Shown here piece after piece: positions 28,689 to 38,300 of a DNA stretch of 63,716 nucleotides. The stretch spans positions 1-63,716 of the forward strand of contig CAJXZL010000007.1 in assembly GCA_913063165.1 (NCBI GenBank), in the 5' to 3' direction. Below the pieces are notes generated by a model. The model saw nothing but the letters and a program-made list of their open reading frames with translations. It searched no databases and was not told the origin of the DNA. Origin of the DNA: an uncultured Saccharospirillaceae bacterium. Lineage in GTDB: Bacteria > Pseudomonadota > Gammaproteobacteria > Pseudomonadales > Natronospirillaceae. The position numbers were made by a program, and so were the translations under genes. The number at the start of each line of letters is the position of its first letter. The first letter of the stretch is position 1.

Positions 28689-29111
28689 CTAGTTTTTCAT
28701 AAGGCCTAACTGGCGGAGAAAAGTAGATGAGTCGTAGTAGTCGCGACCTTCAACAACTTTTCCATCTTCCACTCGCATCACACTACAATATCGAACTTCA
28801 ACTTTCCGTCCTGTTGGTTCGAAAGTTCCTAGACTGGAACGAAGCGGTCCTGTGTGCGTGCCGCGATTGACGAATTCCACGACAGCCCAATCTCCGTCCA
28901 CAATAACTTTTACGACTTTGCATTCCCCGTCTGGAAACGCTTCGCGCCATCGATAGTAGTCAGCTTTATAAGCTTCAGGGCCGACTTGCATTTCACCTCT
29001 TGCGACATCTTCAAACTGACAATCATCCGGGATTACAGTTGCACCTCTATCAGGATCTCGCAAATCCCAGGACTCATGCCACATCCGTACCGCGCGCTCT
29101 GTTTCATTCAT
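28689..29111 (-). CDS. SnoaL-like / NTF2-fold protein, probable integron cassette gene
   Basis: A protein of about 140 residues, MNETERAVRMWHESWDLRDPD..., with the layout of SnoaL-like polyketide cyclase or ketosteroid-isomerase-like proteins: a helical start, then DDCQFEDVARGE, and strands with VEVRYCSVMRVEDGKVVEGRDYYD. I chose the internal ATG because GAGGAA precedes it and the longer frame reads through the neighbouring attC-like site. It follows that site on the same strand at a distance of about 60 bases, as a cassette gene does. No second attC site was found after its stop. Ligand unknown. Confidence 0.65.
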   Translation of the reverse strand: MNETERAVRMWHESWDLRDPDRGATVIPDDCQFEDVARGEMQVGPEAYKADYYRWREAFPDGECKVVKVIVDGDWAVVEFVNRGTHTGPLRSSLGTFEPTGRKVEVRYCSVMRVEDGKVVEGRDYYDSSTFLRQLGLMKN

Positions 29112-29172
29112 TCTATGTTCCTCATTGTTGATTCGAAGCAATAGTTGTAAATGTATGAACCTGTTGACGGGC

Positions 29173-29235
29173 CACATAACGCCATTTTGCACGCGCGCAG
29201 CCTTACCTTGTCGCTTGCCTAAATTTGTTATGGGT
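29173..29235 (-). repeat. attC-like integron recombination site
   Basis: Minus-strand sequence starts CCCATAACAAATTT and ends ATGGCGTTATGTGG. The outer CATAAC and GTTATG pair perfectly. The inner arms (ATTT..GCA.GCG against CGC.GTGCAAAAT) pair imperfectly, giving the bulged stem typical of attC folding. Total length of about 63 bases lies in the attC range, and GCGTTATG is a common attC end. The upstream GNAT remnant runs its stop codon into the site, and the SnoaL-like gene starts soon after it, both usual for cassettes. No integrase gene is in the window. Confidence 0.65.
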
Positions 29236-29640
29236 TTTTGATACCAATTGATATGTGAACGGTAGCTCCTTTTCCATCGTAAATCCGGACCTAAGATAGA
29301 GGTTATAAGCTGGGCTACTTTTCATGGCTCTTATTCTTATGTCTTCGAAGCCTCATGCAGCACCAAACTCCCGAGCTGTCTTTATTGCTTTGGAGCCAAA
29401 ACCTTTATTTCGGTATTGGCTACATATGTGGAGTTCTGCACTATAAAAATCACCGTTGTTGTCGTGCATCATAATAAATCCAATTTCTTCAGAATTCATT
29501 TTTTTCCAAAGGTTACAATCTTTATAGATTTTTAGCTTGGCTTCATCATCCTAGGACAGATCATTTTCAATATAGTATTCAATCATCTGTGATTTTATCT
29601 CATTGACGGCTTCTTCAACGAGTAATGACGAGTCCGATTT
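29203..29640 (-). pseudogene. Decayed GNAT-family N-acetyltransferase, cassette gene
   Basis: One frame read across two stop codons gives a coherent GNAT protein: ...LLVEEAVNEIKSQMIEYYIENDLS, then a TAG probably replacing Trp, IGFIMMHDNNGDFYSAELHI, the acetyl-CoA loop QYRNKGFGSKAIKTARE, a TGA, then the C-terminal AMKSSPAYNLYLRSGF typical of the fold, ending with TAA inside the attC-like site. A TAA also blocks the N-terminus at the upstream edge, so the start is lost. Two or three point lesions make it inactive. Its AT content is higher than that of its neighbours. Confidence 0.8.
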
Positions 29641-29682
29641 TTACTCTGTGATTAGGCATTTGGAATTCCGATAAGAGCCTCG

Positions 29683-29741
29683 GAAATGACAGGGGCTGTG
29701 TGCTTTAGAAATGACAGGTGCTGTGTTCTTTATAAATGTCA
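29683..29741. repeat. 25-bp tandem repeat upstream of cysB
   Basis: GAAATGACAGGGGCTGTGTG... and GAAATGACAGGTGCTGTGTT... are adjacent 25-bp copies, each ending CTTTA and differing at two positions. A broken third copy (AAATGTCATT) follows. Sequence of this kind resembles the ends of REP-associated or small mobile elements in gammaproteobacteria, but no transposase frame is present. Confidence 0.75.
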
Positions 29742-29826
29742 TTCTAGCGCCCCTAATTCTGGTTATAAAAAACCCTTTAGATATAAAGTTTTTGTAGATT
29801 ATTGTCGCAAATACCACTATTTTTAG

Positions 29827-30837
<1,011 letters not shown>

Positions 30838-30882
30838 CCGACTGGCCTGTGGTTCACTGCCATTGAGCAAGAGGGCTAAAAT

Positions 30883-32340
30883 ATGACATTAACACTGCAG
30901 GATGGCTGGTATCCCATCATCGTGTTTATTGCCTATATCTTGGTCATTGTCCTCATTGGTGGGCGGGTGCTGATTCGTAAAAAGCCTATCGGTGTCACGC
31001 TGTCTTGGATCCTGCTGATTATTGTCCTTCCGGTTGTGGGTGTGGGTCTCTATCTACTGTTTGGCGAATCCTACGTAGGCTTTTATCGCGCCCGGCGCGC
31101 CAAATATGCTTTTCAGCGGTTTGTTGAAACCGTCAGTACCGATCTTCAGCATCCCTTGGTCATTCCCCAACAATTCGATGATCCTGCCAGTCCACTCTGG
31201 GACCAGACCTTTGGTGCGATGAAATTGCCTGCGGTACGGGGCAATTCGGTGAGTTTATTACCAGACGCTGACTCAGCCTTGGCGCAGTTGCTACACGACA
31301 TTGATCAGGCGGTTAACAGCATCCATATGGAGTTCTATATCTGCCAACTCGGCGGTCGCGTTGATGGCATTTTCGCTGCACTGGCCAAGGCGGTCAGTCG
31401 GGGCGTGGACGTTCGTGTCATGTGTGACAGTGTCGGCTCGGGCCAATTTCTAAGAAGTGATGCATTAGATAGCTTGCGAGCAAAGGGCATTAGAATAGAA
31501 GAAGCCTTACACGCCAATTTGTTCCGCGTTTTGTTACGGCGCCAAGACCTGCGTATGCACCGAAAAATCATCGTGGTAGATCGATGGATCTCGTACACAG
31601 GATCCATGAATTTGGTCGATCCGGTGTTGTTCAATAAAGACGCAGGCGTTGGCCAGTGGATTGACCTGATGGTAAGGGTTGTGGGGCCAGTGTCGGTGCC
31701 CATGAAGGCGATTCTGGATTATGACTGGTATATGGAAACTCACGAAGAGGTGTCCCATACTGCATTGCCAACCAAGCTAGAAGTAGATCCTGGCGTCCCG
31801 ATTCAAATGGTGCCGTCTGGACCAGCCATTGCAAAAGAGAATCTACTGAATCTGTTGTTAACGGCGATCTATTCGGCACGAACGACCCTAGACATCACCA
31901 CCCCGTATTTTGTGCCAGACGACGCCATCCTTACTGCGTTGAAATCCGCCGCACAGCGTGGCGTTAAGGTCAGGATCTTTTTACCGATCAATAACGACAG
32001 CTTTTTGGCCAAACATGCAGGGCGCTCGTTTTTTGACGAATTGTTGGTGTCTGGCGTACATATCTTCCCCTTTAAAAAGGGCTTGTTACATACCAAGTGT
32101 GTATTGGTGGATAACCGTGTGGCACTGGTCGGCTCAGTTAATTTAGATATGCGCAGTATTTGGCTGAATTTTGAAATAACCGCGGTGATCAGTGATGCGA
32201 TGTTATGCCAATCGTTGGCATCAGTCATTCAGGGTTATCAGTTGGTCAGTGACAAGCTGGATCTGCAACGTTGGCGTTCTCGATCATTGGCAAGACGCAT
32301 TTTAGAAAATGCGACGCGCTTGTTAAGTCCGTTGCTATAA
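30883..32340 (+). CDS. cls: Cardiolipin synthase (phospholipase D family)
   Basis: This 485-residue inner-membrane enzyme joins two phosphatidylglycerols to make cardiolipin. It has two N-terminal transmembrane segments (about 10-30 and 38-62). Two HKD motifs follow: MHRKIIVVDRWISYTGSMNL near residues 225-244 and LLHTKCVLVDNRVALVGSVNLD near 403-424. Length equals E. coli ClsA (486). It follows cysB by 45 bases; a functional tie is not evident. Confidence 0.9.
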   Translation: MTLTLQDGWYPIIVFIAYILVIVLIGGRVLIRKKPIGVTLSWILLIIVLPVVGVGLYLLFGESYVGFYRARRAKYAFQRFVETVSTDLQHPLVIPQQFDDPASPLWDQTFGAMKLPAVRGNSVSLLPDADSALAQLLHDIDQAVNSIHMEFYICQLGGRVDGIFAALAKAVSRGVDVRVMCDSVGSGQFLRSDALDSLRAKGIRIEEALHANLFRVLLRRQDLRMHRKIIVVDRWISYTGSMNLVDPVLFNKDAGVGQWIDLMVRVVGPVSVPMKAILDYDWYMETHEEVSHTALPTKLEVDPGVPIQMVPSGPAIAKENLLNLLLTAIYSARTTLDITTPYFVPDDAILTALKSAAQRGVKVRIFLPINNDSFLAKHAGRSFFDELLVSGVHIFPFKKGLLHTKCVLVDNRVALVGSVNLDMRSIWLNFEITAVISDAMLCQSLASVIQGYQLVSDKLDLQRWRSRSLARRILENATRLLSPLL

Positions 32341-32406
32341 CAGGGTATTTCATATTTACCACACTAATTTACAGCCTCAAGATTTCATGACTATAGGAAA
32401 ATGACG

Positions 32407-33309
32407 ATGAGTTGGAACATTCAATCAGTGCTTCCACAGCCAGGGCGTGTGGCTGTTGTGACCGGTGCCAATACTGGTTTGGGGTTTGAAACTGCTAAAG
32501 CGCTAGCTGGTTTAGAAATGACCGTAATTTTGGCGTGCCGAAATGGTCAAAAAGCCGAGGACGCCAAAGCGCGTATTTTACAGGTACATCCGGGTGCCAC
32601 ATTGGATGTGATGCTGTTGGACCTGAATGCATTATCCAGTGTTAAAGCCTTTGCTGATCAATTTTTGGCGACCTATTCACGGTTAGATTTACTGATTAAC
32701 AATGCGGGGCTGATGATGCCGCCCTTTAGCAAAACCACTGACGGCTTTGAAAGCCAGATTGGCGCTAATTATCTTGGCCATTTTGCGTTAACAGGTCACC
32801 TGCTAGAACGGATCAACAGCACGCCAGATGCGCGCATTGTTACGTTATCTAGCATGGCCCATAGATGGGGCCGTATTCAATTGGATGACATCAATAGCGC
32901 GCTGAAATACAGCAAACGGGCGTCTTATGGTCAAAGTAAATTGGCCTGTCTTATGTTTGCCTATGAACTGCAACGTCGTTTGGAACGCAGTGGCAGTGCC
33001 ACGCTGTCAGTCGCGGCTCATCCAGGCATCGCGGTAACTGATTTGGCGCGCTACTTTCCGCAGTTGGTCATGCCATTGATGAAGTTCTTTTTTCAATCGG
33101 CCTACGATGGTGCATTGCCAACACTCTATGCGGCATTAGGGGACGACATCGTCGGCGGTGATTATTGTGGACCCGATGGGAAAGGCGAAAGGCAGGGTGC
33201 ACCAATAAAGGTACGTTCGAGTCGTGCATCACAAGATGCCGATGTGGCAGATGCCCTGTGGCAGTTGAGTCAGGACTTGGTTAAAGTGACATACTTGCCC
33301 GATTCATAA
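32407..33309 (+). CDS. Short-chain dehydrogenase/reductase (retinol-dehydrogenase-like)
   Basis: A protein of about 300 residues with a Rossmann fold: VVTGANTGLGFE cofactor loop near residues 20-31, ACRNGQKAEDAK, a DLNALSSV segment, LLINNAGLMMPPF near 97-109, catalytic Ser in VTLSSMAHRWG and the YGQSK pair near 178-182. The pattern fits the WWOX/retinol-dehydrogenase-like, NADP-preferring group. An upstream ATG two codons earlier is too near AGGAAA, so I prefer the second. Substrate unknown. Confidence 0.85.
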   Translation: MSWNIQSVLPQPGRVAVVTGANTGLGFETAKALAGLEMTVILACRNGQKAEDAKARILQVHPGATLDVMLLDLNALSSVKAFADQFLATYSRLDLLINNAGLMMPPFSKTTDGFESQIGANYLGHFALTGHLLERINSTPDARIVTLSSMAHRWGRIQLDDINSALKYSKRASYGQSKLACLMFAYELQRRLERSGSATLSVAAHPGIAVTDLARYFPQLVMPLMKFFFQSAYDGALPTLYAALGDDIVGGDYCGPDGKGERQGAPIKVRSSRASQDADVADALWQLSQDLVKVTYLPDS

Positions 33310-33374
33310 GGTACTGGCTGACAACAACAGCGATGTCGCAGCCTGGTTTACACAACAATAAAAGGAATACACAG

Positions 33375-34100
33375 ATGGCAGGGTTAACCAACGAATTCAA
33401 TCAGCCGATTAGCTTTGATGTCACCGGCTGGGTGCCACCGAAACGCCCCCAGAATGTGGTATTAGAAGGTGATGATGTGCGCATTGTGCCTCTGGATGTG
33501 ACCCGTGATGCAGCCCAACTGTTTCAGGTGTTTTGTGCGGCAGAAAATGATGCGAATTGGACCTATTTGCCCTATGGACCGTTTCGCACCGAGGCGTCGT
33601 TTACTGACTGGCTCGATACCGCGTGTCGTGGTGACGACCCCAAGTTCTATACCATTCAAGATCGCAACACGAACCACGCATTGGGCATTGCCAGTTATCT
33701 CAGAATAGACCCCAATAATGGTGTGATAGAAATAGGGCATATACATTTATCATCCGCCTTGCAACAAACCCGATCCGCTACCGAGGCGATGGTGTTGATG
33801 ATGCGATATGCATTCGATTTGGGATACAGACGGTATGAATGGAAATGTGATGCCTTAAATCTGCCGTCACGTGCAGCCGCACAACGCCTAGGACTTTCCT
33901 ACAATGGTGTGTTCCCGCAAGCAGTCATCTACAAAAATAGAAATAGAGATACGGCATGGTATGCGGTAGTCGCGGACGATTGGCCAGCGTTAAACACCGC
34001 ATTCACCCAGTGGCTAGATCCAGCCAACTTCGGATCTGACGGGCGACAAATCAAGGGTCTTTCGCAGCTGACCAAATCCGTTCTTCGCAACCTGATATGA
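33375..34100 (+). CDS. GNAT-family N-acetyltransferase (RimJ/RimL-like)
   Basis: A protein of about 241 residues similar to the RimJ-type GNAT group: VVLEGDDVRIVPLDVTRDAAQLFQVF, WTYLPYGPF, the GIASYLRIDPNNGVIEIGHIHLSSALQQTRSATEAM core with acetyl-CoA loop, and YEWKCDALNLPSRAAAQRLGL. A start giving MAGLTNEF is set by AAAGGAA. Such proteins acetylate peptide N-termini, ribosomal proteins or small amines; the target here cannot be told. Complete, unlike the decayed GNAT near 29.4 kb. Confidence 0.85.
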   Translation: MAGLTNEFNQPISFDVTGWVPPKRPQNVVLEGDDVRIVPLDVTRDAAQLFQVFCAAENDANWTYLPYGPFRTEASFTDWLDTACRGDDPKFYTIQDRNTNHALGIASYLRIDPNNGVIEIGHIHLSSALQQTRSATEAMVLMMRYAFDLGYRRYEWKCDALNLPSRAAAQRLGLSYNGVFPQAVIYKNRNRDTAWYAVVADDWPALNTAFTQWLDPANFGSDGRQIKGLSQLTKSVLRNLI

Positions 34101-34236
34101 AGCCAGCGTCTCGTGTGCCAACAACAGACTTGGCTGGCTATGAAAGGGTGCATGGTGTTGGGTCAAGGAAAACGAACGGATTGGACGGTACCATTACCAT
34201 CAATCGCGGTTTGCACAATAACAGACAGGATGTTCT

Positions 34237-34779
34237 ATGGCTTTTGGTTCGGCATTATCCCGCAGGCTTGAATGGATAAAATTAATAGCGATCTGGATCA
34301 GTCTAATGGCCGTTTTTGGGCTGATTATGGTCTTTATATTGGTTCCAAACCATACACTCAACTACGCTGAACAAGTTAGATCATTACACATCAGTCAACA
34401 ACAATTACCTCGCCTGATGTTCGCCGTGGGATTGCTTTTAGCAGCGGGCACTGGCCTGACAACATGGATCATTGCTGTGTACAGTAGTTTTAGACTTGCC
34501 GGCCCCCTATACCGGATGTCAGAAAACCTGAAAACGGCTATTGCAACTAGCGAAGTGGACCATGTGCCATTGCGCCACGGTGATTTGTTGCAAGATGATG
34601 CGCTCTTGTTACAGGATGTAAGCGCCCATTTGGTCCATCATTATCAATCCCTAAATGAATTAGTCACACAAGCGCAAGCGGCTGTCGTCCAACAGGATGA
34701 TGAAGCGATACTTGCTGCTATCCACGCATTGAATGGACTTCAAGGTGGTGATCTTCATGACCCAAACAATTCAATCTAG
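34237..34779 (+). CDS. Two-helix membrane protein with HAMP-like segment, cytochrome partner
   Basis: A 180-residue protein I do not recognise as a named family. It has two transmembrane helices (about 15-37 and 60-83) separated by only some 22 periplasmic residues. After helix 2, SFRLAGPLYRMSENLKTAI is like the first HAMP helix of membrane receptors. A coiled-coil-prone tail with many Gln and Ala follows to about residue 170. No kinase, cyclase or chemotaxis signalling domain is attached. AGGA lies six bases before the ATG. Its 3' end overlaps the cytochrome gene, and a similar protein lies on the other side of that gene. Confidence 0.75.
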   Translation: MAFGSALSRRLEWIKLIAIWISLMAVFGLIMVFILVPNHTLNYAEQVRSLHISQQQLPRLMFAVGLLLAAGTGLTTWIIAVYSSFRLAGPLYRMSENLKTAIATSEVDHVPLRHGDLLQDDALLLQDVSAHLVHHYQSLNELVTQAQAAVVQQDDEAILAAIHALNGLQGGDLHDPNNSI

Positions 34780-35575
34780 ACTGGTACGCCTTTGGAGAAT
34801 AGCAGGGGTGTTAATCGTCGCATTATTGGGCTATCAGGCACTGTCAGTGGCCAATATCGACTCTGGTGATAACATCGATGCATGGGGTTGTGACAGCTGC
34901 CATGCGGCGGGCAGTGCCACGAATGAGCGCAATGCGCCACTATTGGTCGGGTCCGAGGAAGCGCTGTGTACGGTGTGCCACAAGGATGCGCTCATTGCGA
35001 GCCACCCCAGTGGCATTGTACCGTCAATGGACACACCCAAAGCCTTTTCTCTTAGTATGAGAGGGGCGCTTACCTGCAGCAGTTGTCATGACGTGCATGG
35101 GGAGCAGCATGGCAGCTTAACGGTTGCAGCGGACAAAAAGACCTACTGTCTGTCCTGCCATGAACCGGTATTTTTTGCAAATATGGCAGACAGCGGCTCA
35201 GCGATATTGGATCAGGGGCACTTGAGTCTCACCGGGAATGACGAAAACATCGCCTTGGACCGATTTTCGGAGGATTGTTTGCAGTGCCACGAAAATCAGG
35301 GCCCAGAGGCAACGCCCCAGGTAGTGATGGGCATTAACGGGGTCGTGCAACATGCTGGTGGGCGTGTGAACCATCCGGTGGGAATCGATTATGAGGCAGC
35401 GGCGGAGATTGCTTTGTCGAGCTACGTGCCTATTGCTGCACTGGCAGACAGCATGGTGTTGCCCGAGGGTCGGGTCAGCTGTCTATCCTGTCACGTTGGC
35501 TATAGCAAAACCCATGGCAGCATTGTTGAAACGCCTAACAATAGGGAGCTCTGTTTCGAATGTCACGATCTCTAA
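34757..35575 (+). CDS. Membrane-anchored periplasmic heptaheme c-type cytochrome
   Basis: A 272-residue protein with an N-terminal hydrophobic anchor or signal (about 14-30) and seven CXXCH haem sites: CDSCH, CTVCH, CSSCH, CLSCH, CLQCH, CLSCH and CFECH. CH-x-VH and CHE/CHDL contexts are those of doubled-CXXCH cytochromes. Several additional His residues (ASHPSG, QHAGG, VNHPVG, KTHGS) can serve as distal ligands. It should hold a string of haems outside the inner membrane for electron transfer. I chose the ATG at 34757 over one eight codons upstream because AAGGTGG precedes it. The start overlaps the preceding gene by 23 bases and the end overlaps the next by 16. Confidence 0.85.
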   Translation: MTQTIQSRLVRLWRIAGVLIVALLGYQALSVANIDSGDNIDAWGCDSCHAAGSATNERNAPLLVGSEEALCTVCHKDALIASHPSGIVPSMDTPKAFSLSMRGALTCSSCHDVHGEQHGSLTVAADKKTYCLSCHEPVFFANMADSGSAILDQGHLSLTGNDENIALDRFSEDCLQCHENQGPEATPQVVMGINGVVQHAGGRVNHPVGIDYEAAAEIALSSYVPIAALADSMVLPEGRVSCLSCHVGYSKTHGSIVETPNNRELCFECHDL

Positions 35576-36156
35576 AAAATCCTGCTACAACGCGGCGCAC
35601 CCGGCACTTTGTCGATTTCAAAGTGCAGGGCGCATTGAGTGTTTCGCTGGTATTGCTTGAGCTGGCGCTATTTATTATCGCCATGGGATATTTGTATGTG
35701 CAATTCAGTCAGCTGCTAGAAAATAACCTATATACGATTCACCAATCGGCCCAACAAGATTTGTTGATTGTGATGTTGAAGGCCATTGGATTTATTGTCT
35801 TGGTGATGGCGTTCGTCAATCTGGCAGCACTAGGCTTTGCTCATGCGGTATGGCAACGCTATGTCGGTGCGGTATTGCATGTATTTCGGTGTCGCCTTAT
35901 CGAGTTCAAACAGGGTAATTTCGACCGTAAAATACAGGGTAATGATACCAGTCATGGGTTGCTGGGAAATATGGAGCAGTGGCGTCAGCGTGAACGCACA
36001 TTGCAAACCGCGATCAATGCGCATGTGTTGAAATTGCAAGCATTGGGTGATCAACCAACATCTGCATTAAGAACGGCGGCCATCGTCAATGAGTTGGGCC
36101 ATTTACAGCGTCTTCTGCAGGAACACATTGGTGTGGGGGCCGCACATCACCAGTAG
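35560..36156 (+). CDS. Two-helix membrane protein with HAMP-like segment, cytochrome partner
   Basis: A 198-residue protein of no recognised family. The basic N-terminus (SRSLKNPATTRRTRHF) is followed by helices at about 27-50 and 70-93 with a short periplasmic stretch, and a cytoplasmic part that begins like a HAMP linker (YVGAVLHVFRCRLIEFKQGNFDRKI). The rest is helical and Gln/Leu-rich, ending with His-Gln. Layout parallels the gene before the cytochrome. It begins inside the cytochrome gene, so translation of the three is linked. A terminator follows closely, marking the end of the unit. Confidence 0.75.
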   Translation: MSRSLKNPATTRRTRHFVDFKVQGALSVSLVLLELALFIIAMGYLYVQFSQLLENNLYTIHQSAQQDLLIVMLKAIGFIVLVMAFVNLAALGFAHAVWQRYVGAVLHVFRCRLIEFKQGNFDRKIQGNDTSHGLLGNMEQWRQRERTLQTAINAHVLKLQALGDQPTSALRTAAIVNELGHLQRLLQEHIGVGAAHHQ

Positions 36157-36182
36157 TCGTGGCAATGGGCGGAATAACCATA

Positions 36183-36210
36183 AAAAAAGACAGGCAAGCC
36201 TGTCTTTTTT
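36183..36210. terminator. Bidirectional rho-independent terminator
   Basis: AAAAAAGACAGGC and GCCTGTCTTTTTT form a perfect stem with a two-base AA spacer in the loop. It separates the cytochrome module from convergent prpE. Confidence 0.9.
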
Positions 36211-36224
36211 AGTTGCCTGAACAC

Positions 36225-38123
36225 TTACAGATCTGAAGACGATATGTGACCTAAAATCTCATCCAAGATGGCTGGATCATCGATAGTGGAGGGTACCTGA
36301 TAGGTTTCTCCGTTCATCATTTGACGCAGGGTTCTGCGCAAAATTTTGCCTGATCGGGTTTTGGGAAGCCGGTCGACGATGATAGCTCTATTGAAACAAG
36401 CGATGGCACCAATGGTGTTGCGGACGGAAGCGATAAGTTCTTTTTCCAGTTGTTCGAAGTCAGGTTCAACACCGTCCTTCAATACCACCATGCCAACCGG
36501 TAGTTCGCCCTTAAGCGAATCATTGATACCAAATACCGCACACTCAGCCACGCTAGGGTGAGCAGCCAATATTTCTTCCATTTCTCCAGTTGACAAGCGG
36601 TGTCCAGCAACGTTTATCACGTCATCCGTTCGGCCCATAATAAAGAGATAACCGTCTTCGTCCAAATAACCGCCATCACCGGTCAAGTAATAGCCAGGGT
36701 AGCTCTTCAAATAGGAACTCTTAAAGCGCTTGTCATCGCCCCATACAGTCGGCAGACAACCCGGTGGCAGTGGAAGCTTAACGCACACTGCACCTTGCTC
36801 ATTGGGCTGGCATTGTTCGCCATGGGTGTTGATGATTTCCACCTGAAAACCAGGTGAAGGGAAGGTCGCAGAACCTGCCTTAACAGGAAAGGTTTCAATC
36901 CCAACTGGATTACAAGCTATTGCCCAACCCGTTTCGGTTTGCCACCAATGGTCAAGCACAGGTTTGTTGGTCTTTTCTGTGAGCCAATGGTAGGTAGGGG
37001 GATCCAATCGCTCTCCAGCTAGAAAGATACGCTTGAGGCATGAAATGTCATATTGCTCAAGTAATGCGGCATGAGGGTCTTCTTTTTTGATGGCGCGAAA
37101 AGCCGTTGGAGCGGTAAATAGGGCATTCACACCATGTTCGCTGACCACACGCCAAAAAGCACCAGCATCGGGGGTTCGGATCGGCTTGCCTTCATAGAGG
37201 ATGGTGGTGCATCCGGTAATGAGCGGAGCGTAGACAATATAAGAATGGCCCACGACCCAGCCCACGTCTGATGCTGCCCAGAAAACGTCCCCGGGACTCA
37301 TGTCATAGACATATTCCATGCTGTAGCGCATAGCGACGGCGTGGCCGCCATTGTCTCTGACAACGCCCTTAGGTTTGCCGGTAGTGCCTGAGGTATAGAG
37401 CACATACAAGGGGTCGGTACTTTTTACTGCAACGGGTAGGGATTCGTTGCCGTTTGCCTCTATGTGGTGCCAATCTAGATCGAAGTCAGGCTGCATATCA
37501 GCGGGTTGTTGTTCACGCTGAAGAATAACCGTGTTCTGCACCTTATGGGTGGCCATGCCTATGGCAGAGTCTAGAAGTGGTTTGTATGGAATTAACTTGT
37601 CGCCTTCGATACCACAACTGGCTGAAAGAATGACTTTGGGTTGCGCGTCGTCGATCCGAATGGCCAACTCATGGGCTGCGAATCCACCGAATACCACTGA
37701 ATGGATAGCACCAATGCGTGCACAAGCCAGCATGCCGACCGCTGCTTCTGGAATCATTGGCAGGTAGATCACAACGCGATCACCTTTAGTAACGCCAAGG
37801 TCTTCAAGCGCGCCAGCAAATTTGGCTACTCGGGTGGTCAATTCTGCGTAAGTAAATTTTTGTTGGGTTCCGGTCACTGGTGAATCGTAAATAAGCGCCA
37901 GTTGATCGCCTCTGCCATTCGCTACATGGTGGTCCAAGGCCAAATAACAGGTATTCAGCTCGCCATCCGCAAACCAATCATAGAGACCTGGTGCCCGCTC
38001 TGAAACACCCGTGGCAGGCTTTTTAAACCAGCTAATATCCTGAGCTTTTTCTAGCCAAAATTCATTTTGGTTTTTTGAAAAAGATTGGTATTCTGCTTTA
38101 TATGACGAATTGCTAATGCCCAT
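36225..38123 (-). CDS. prpE: Propionyl-CoA synthetase / acyl-CoA synthetase PrpE-like
   Basis: A 632-residue AMP-forming ligase activating a short acid with CoA and ATP. It carries an N-terminal ACAS domain with FWLEKAQDISWFKKP, the A3 P-loop YTSGTTGKPKGVVRDNGG near residue 244, WWQTETGWAI near 391, the YLTGDGG..D segment near 479, and the acetylatable lysine in TRSGKILRR near 592. The RDNGGH segment and length are those of propionyl-CoA synthetase rather than acetyl-CoA synthetase (about 650). No prpBCD genes are alongside. Specificity for propionate is an assignment by resemblance. Confidence 0.85.
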   Translation of the reverse strand: MGISNSSYKAEYQSFSKNQNEFWLEKAQDISWFKKPATGVSERAPGLYDWFADGELNTCYLALDHHVANGRGDQLALIYDSPVTGTQQKFTYAELTTRVAKFAGALEDLGVTKGDRVVIYLPMIPEAAVGMLACARIGAIHSVVFGGFAAHELAIRIDDAQPKVILSASCGIEGDKLIPYKPLLDSAIGMATHKVQNTVILQREQQPADMQPDFDLDWHHIEANGNESLPVAVKSTDPLYVLYTSGTTGKPKGVVRDNGGHAVAMRYSMEYVYDMSPGDVFWAASDVGWVVGHSYIVYAPLITGCTTILYEGKPIRTPDAGAFWRVVSEHGVNALFTAPTAFRAIKKEDPHAALLEQYDISCLKRIFLAGERLDPPTYHWLTEKTNKPVLDHWWQTETGWAIACNPVGIETFPVKAGSATFPSPGFQVEIINTHGEQCQPNEQGAVCVKLPLPPGCLPTVWGDDKRFKSSYLKSYPGYYLTGDGGYLDEDGYLFIMGRTDDVINVAGHRLSTGEMEEILAAHPSVAECAVFGINDSLKGELPVGMVVLKDGVEPDFEQLEKELIASVRNTIGAIACFNRAIIVDRLPKTRSGKILRRTLRQMMNGETYQVPSTIDDPAILDEILGHISSSDL

Positions 38124-38300
38124 TTTGGGTACCTTATTCCATTAAATTATGCACAGTTTGAATGGCTACGACGAATTTATGAACTAGACCTATGGCGAAT
38201 GCGCCATTAGTCGTATAGGCACGCAGATTTTTATTGACGCTGAGAACCTATTTTATAAAATATTTTTTTCTGTAATCCCAACTAATTCGGAGAGAACATA

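Noticed and set aside
28600..28710. Second attC site after the SnoaL-like gene (GTTAGGCC near its end)
   Set aside because: The GTTAGGC core is inside the coding end, and no partner arm follows, so the cassette appears to lack its own attC.
34097..34279. 60-codon frame overlapping the GNAT gene end and the start of the membrane module
   Set aside because: Short, without homology, and overlaps the well-supported start of the next gene.
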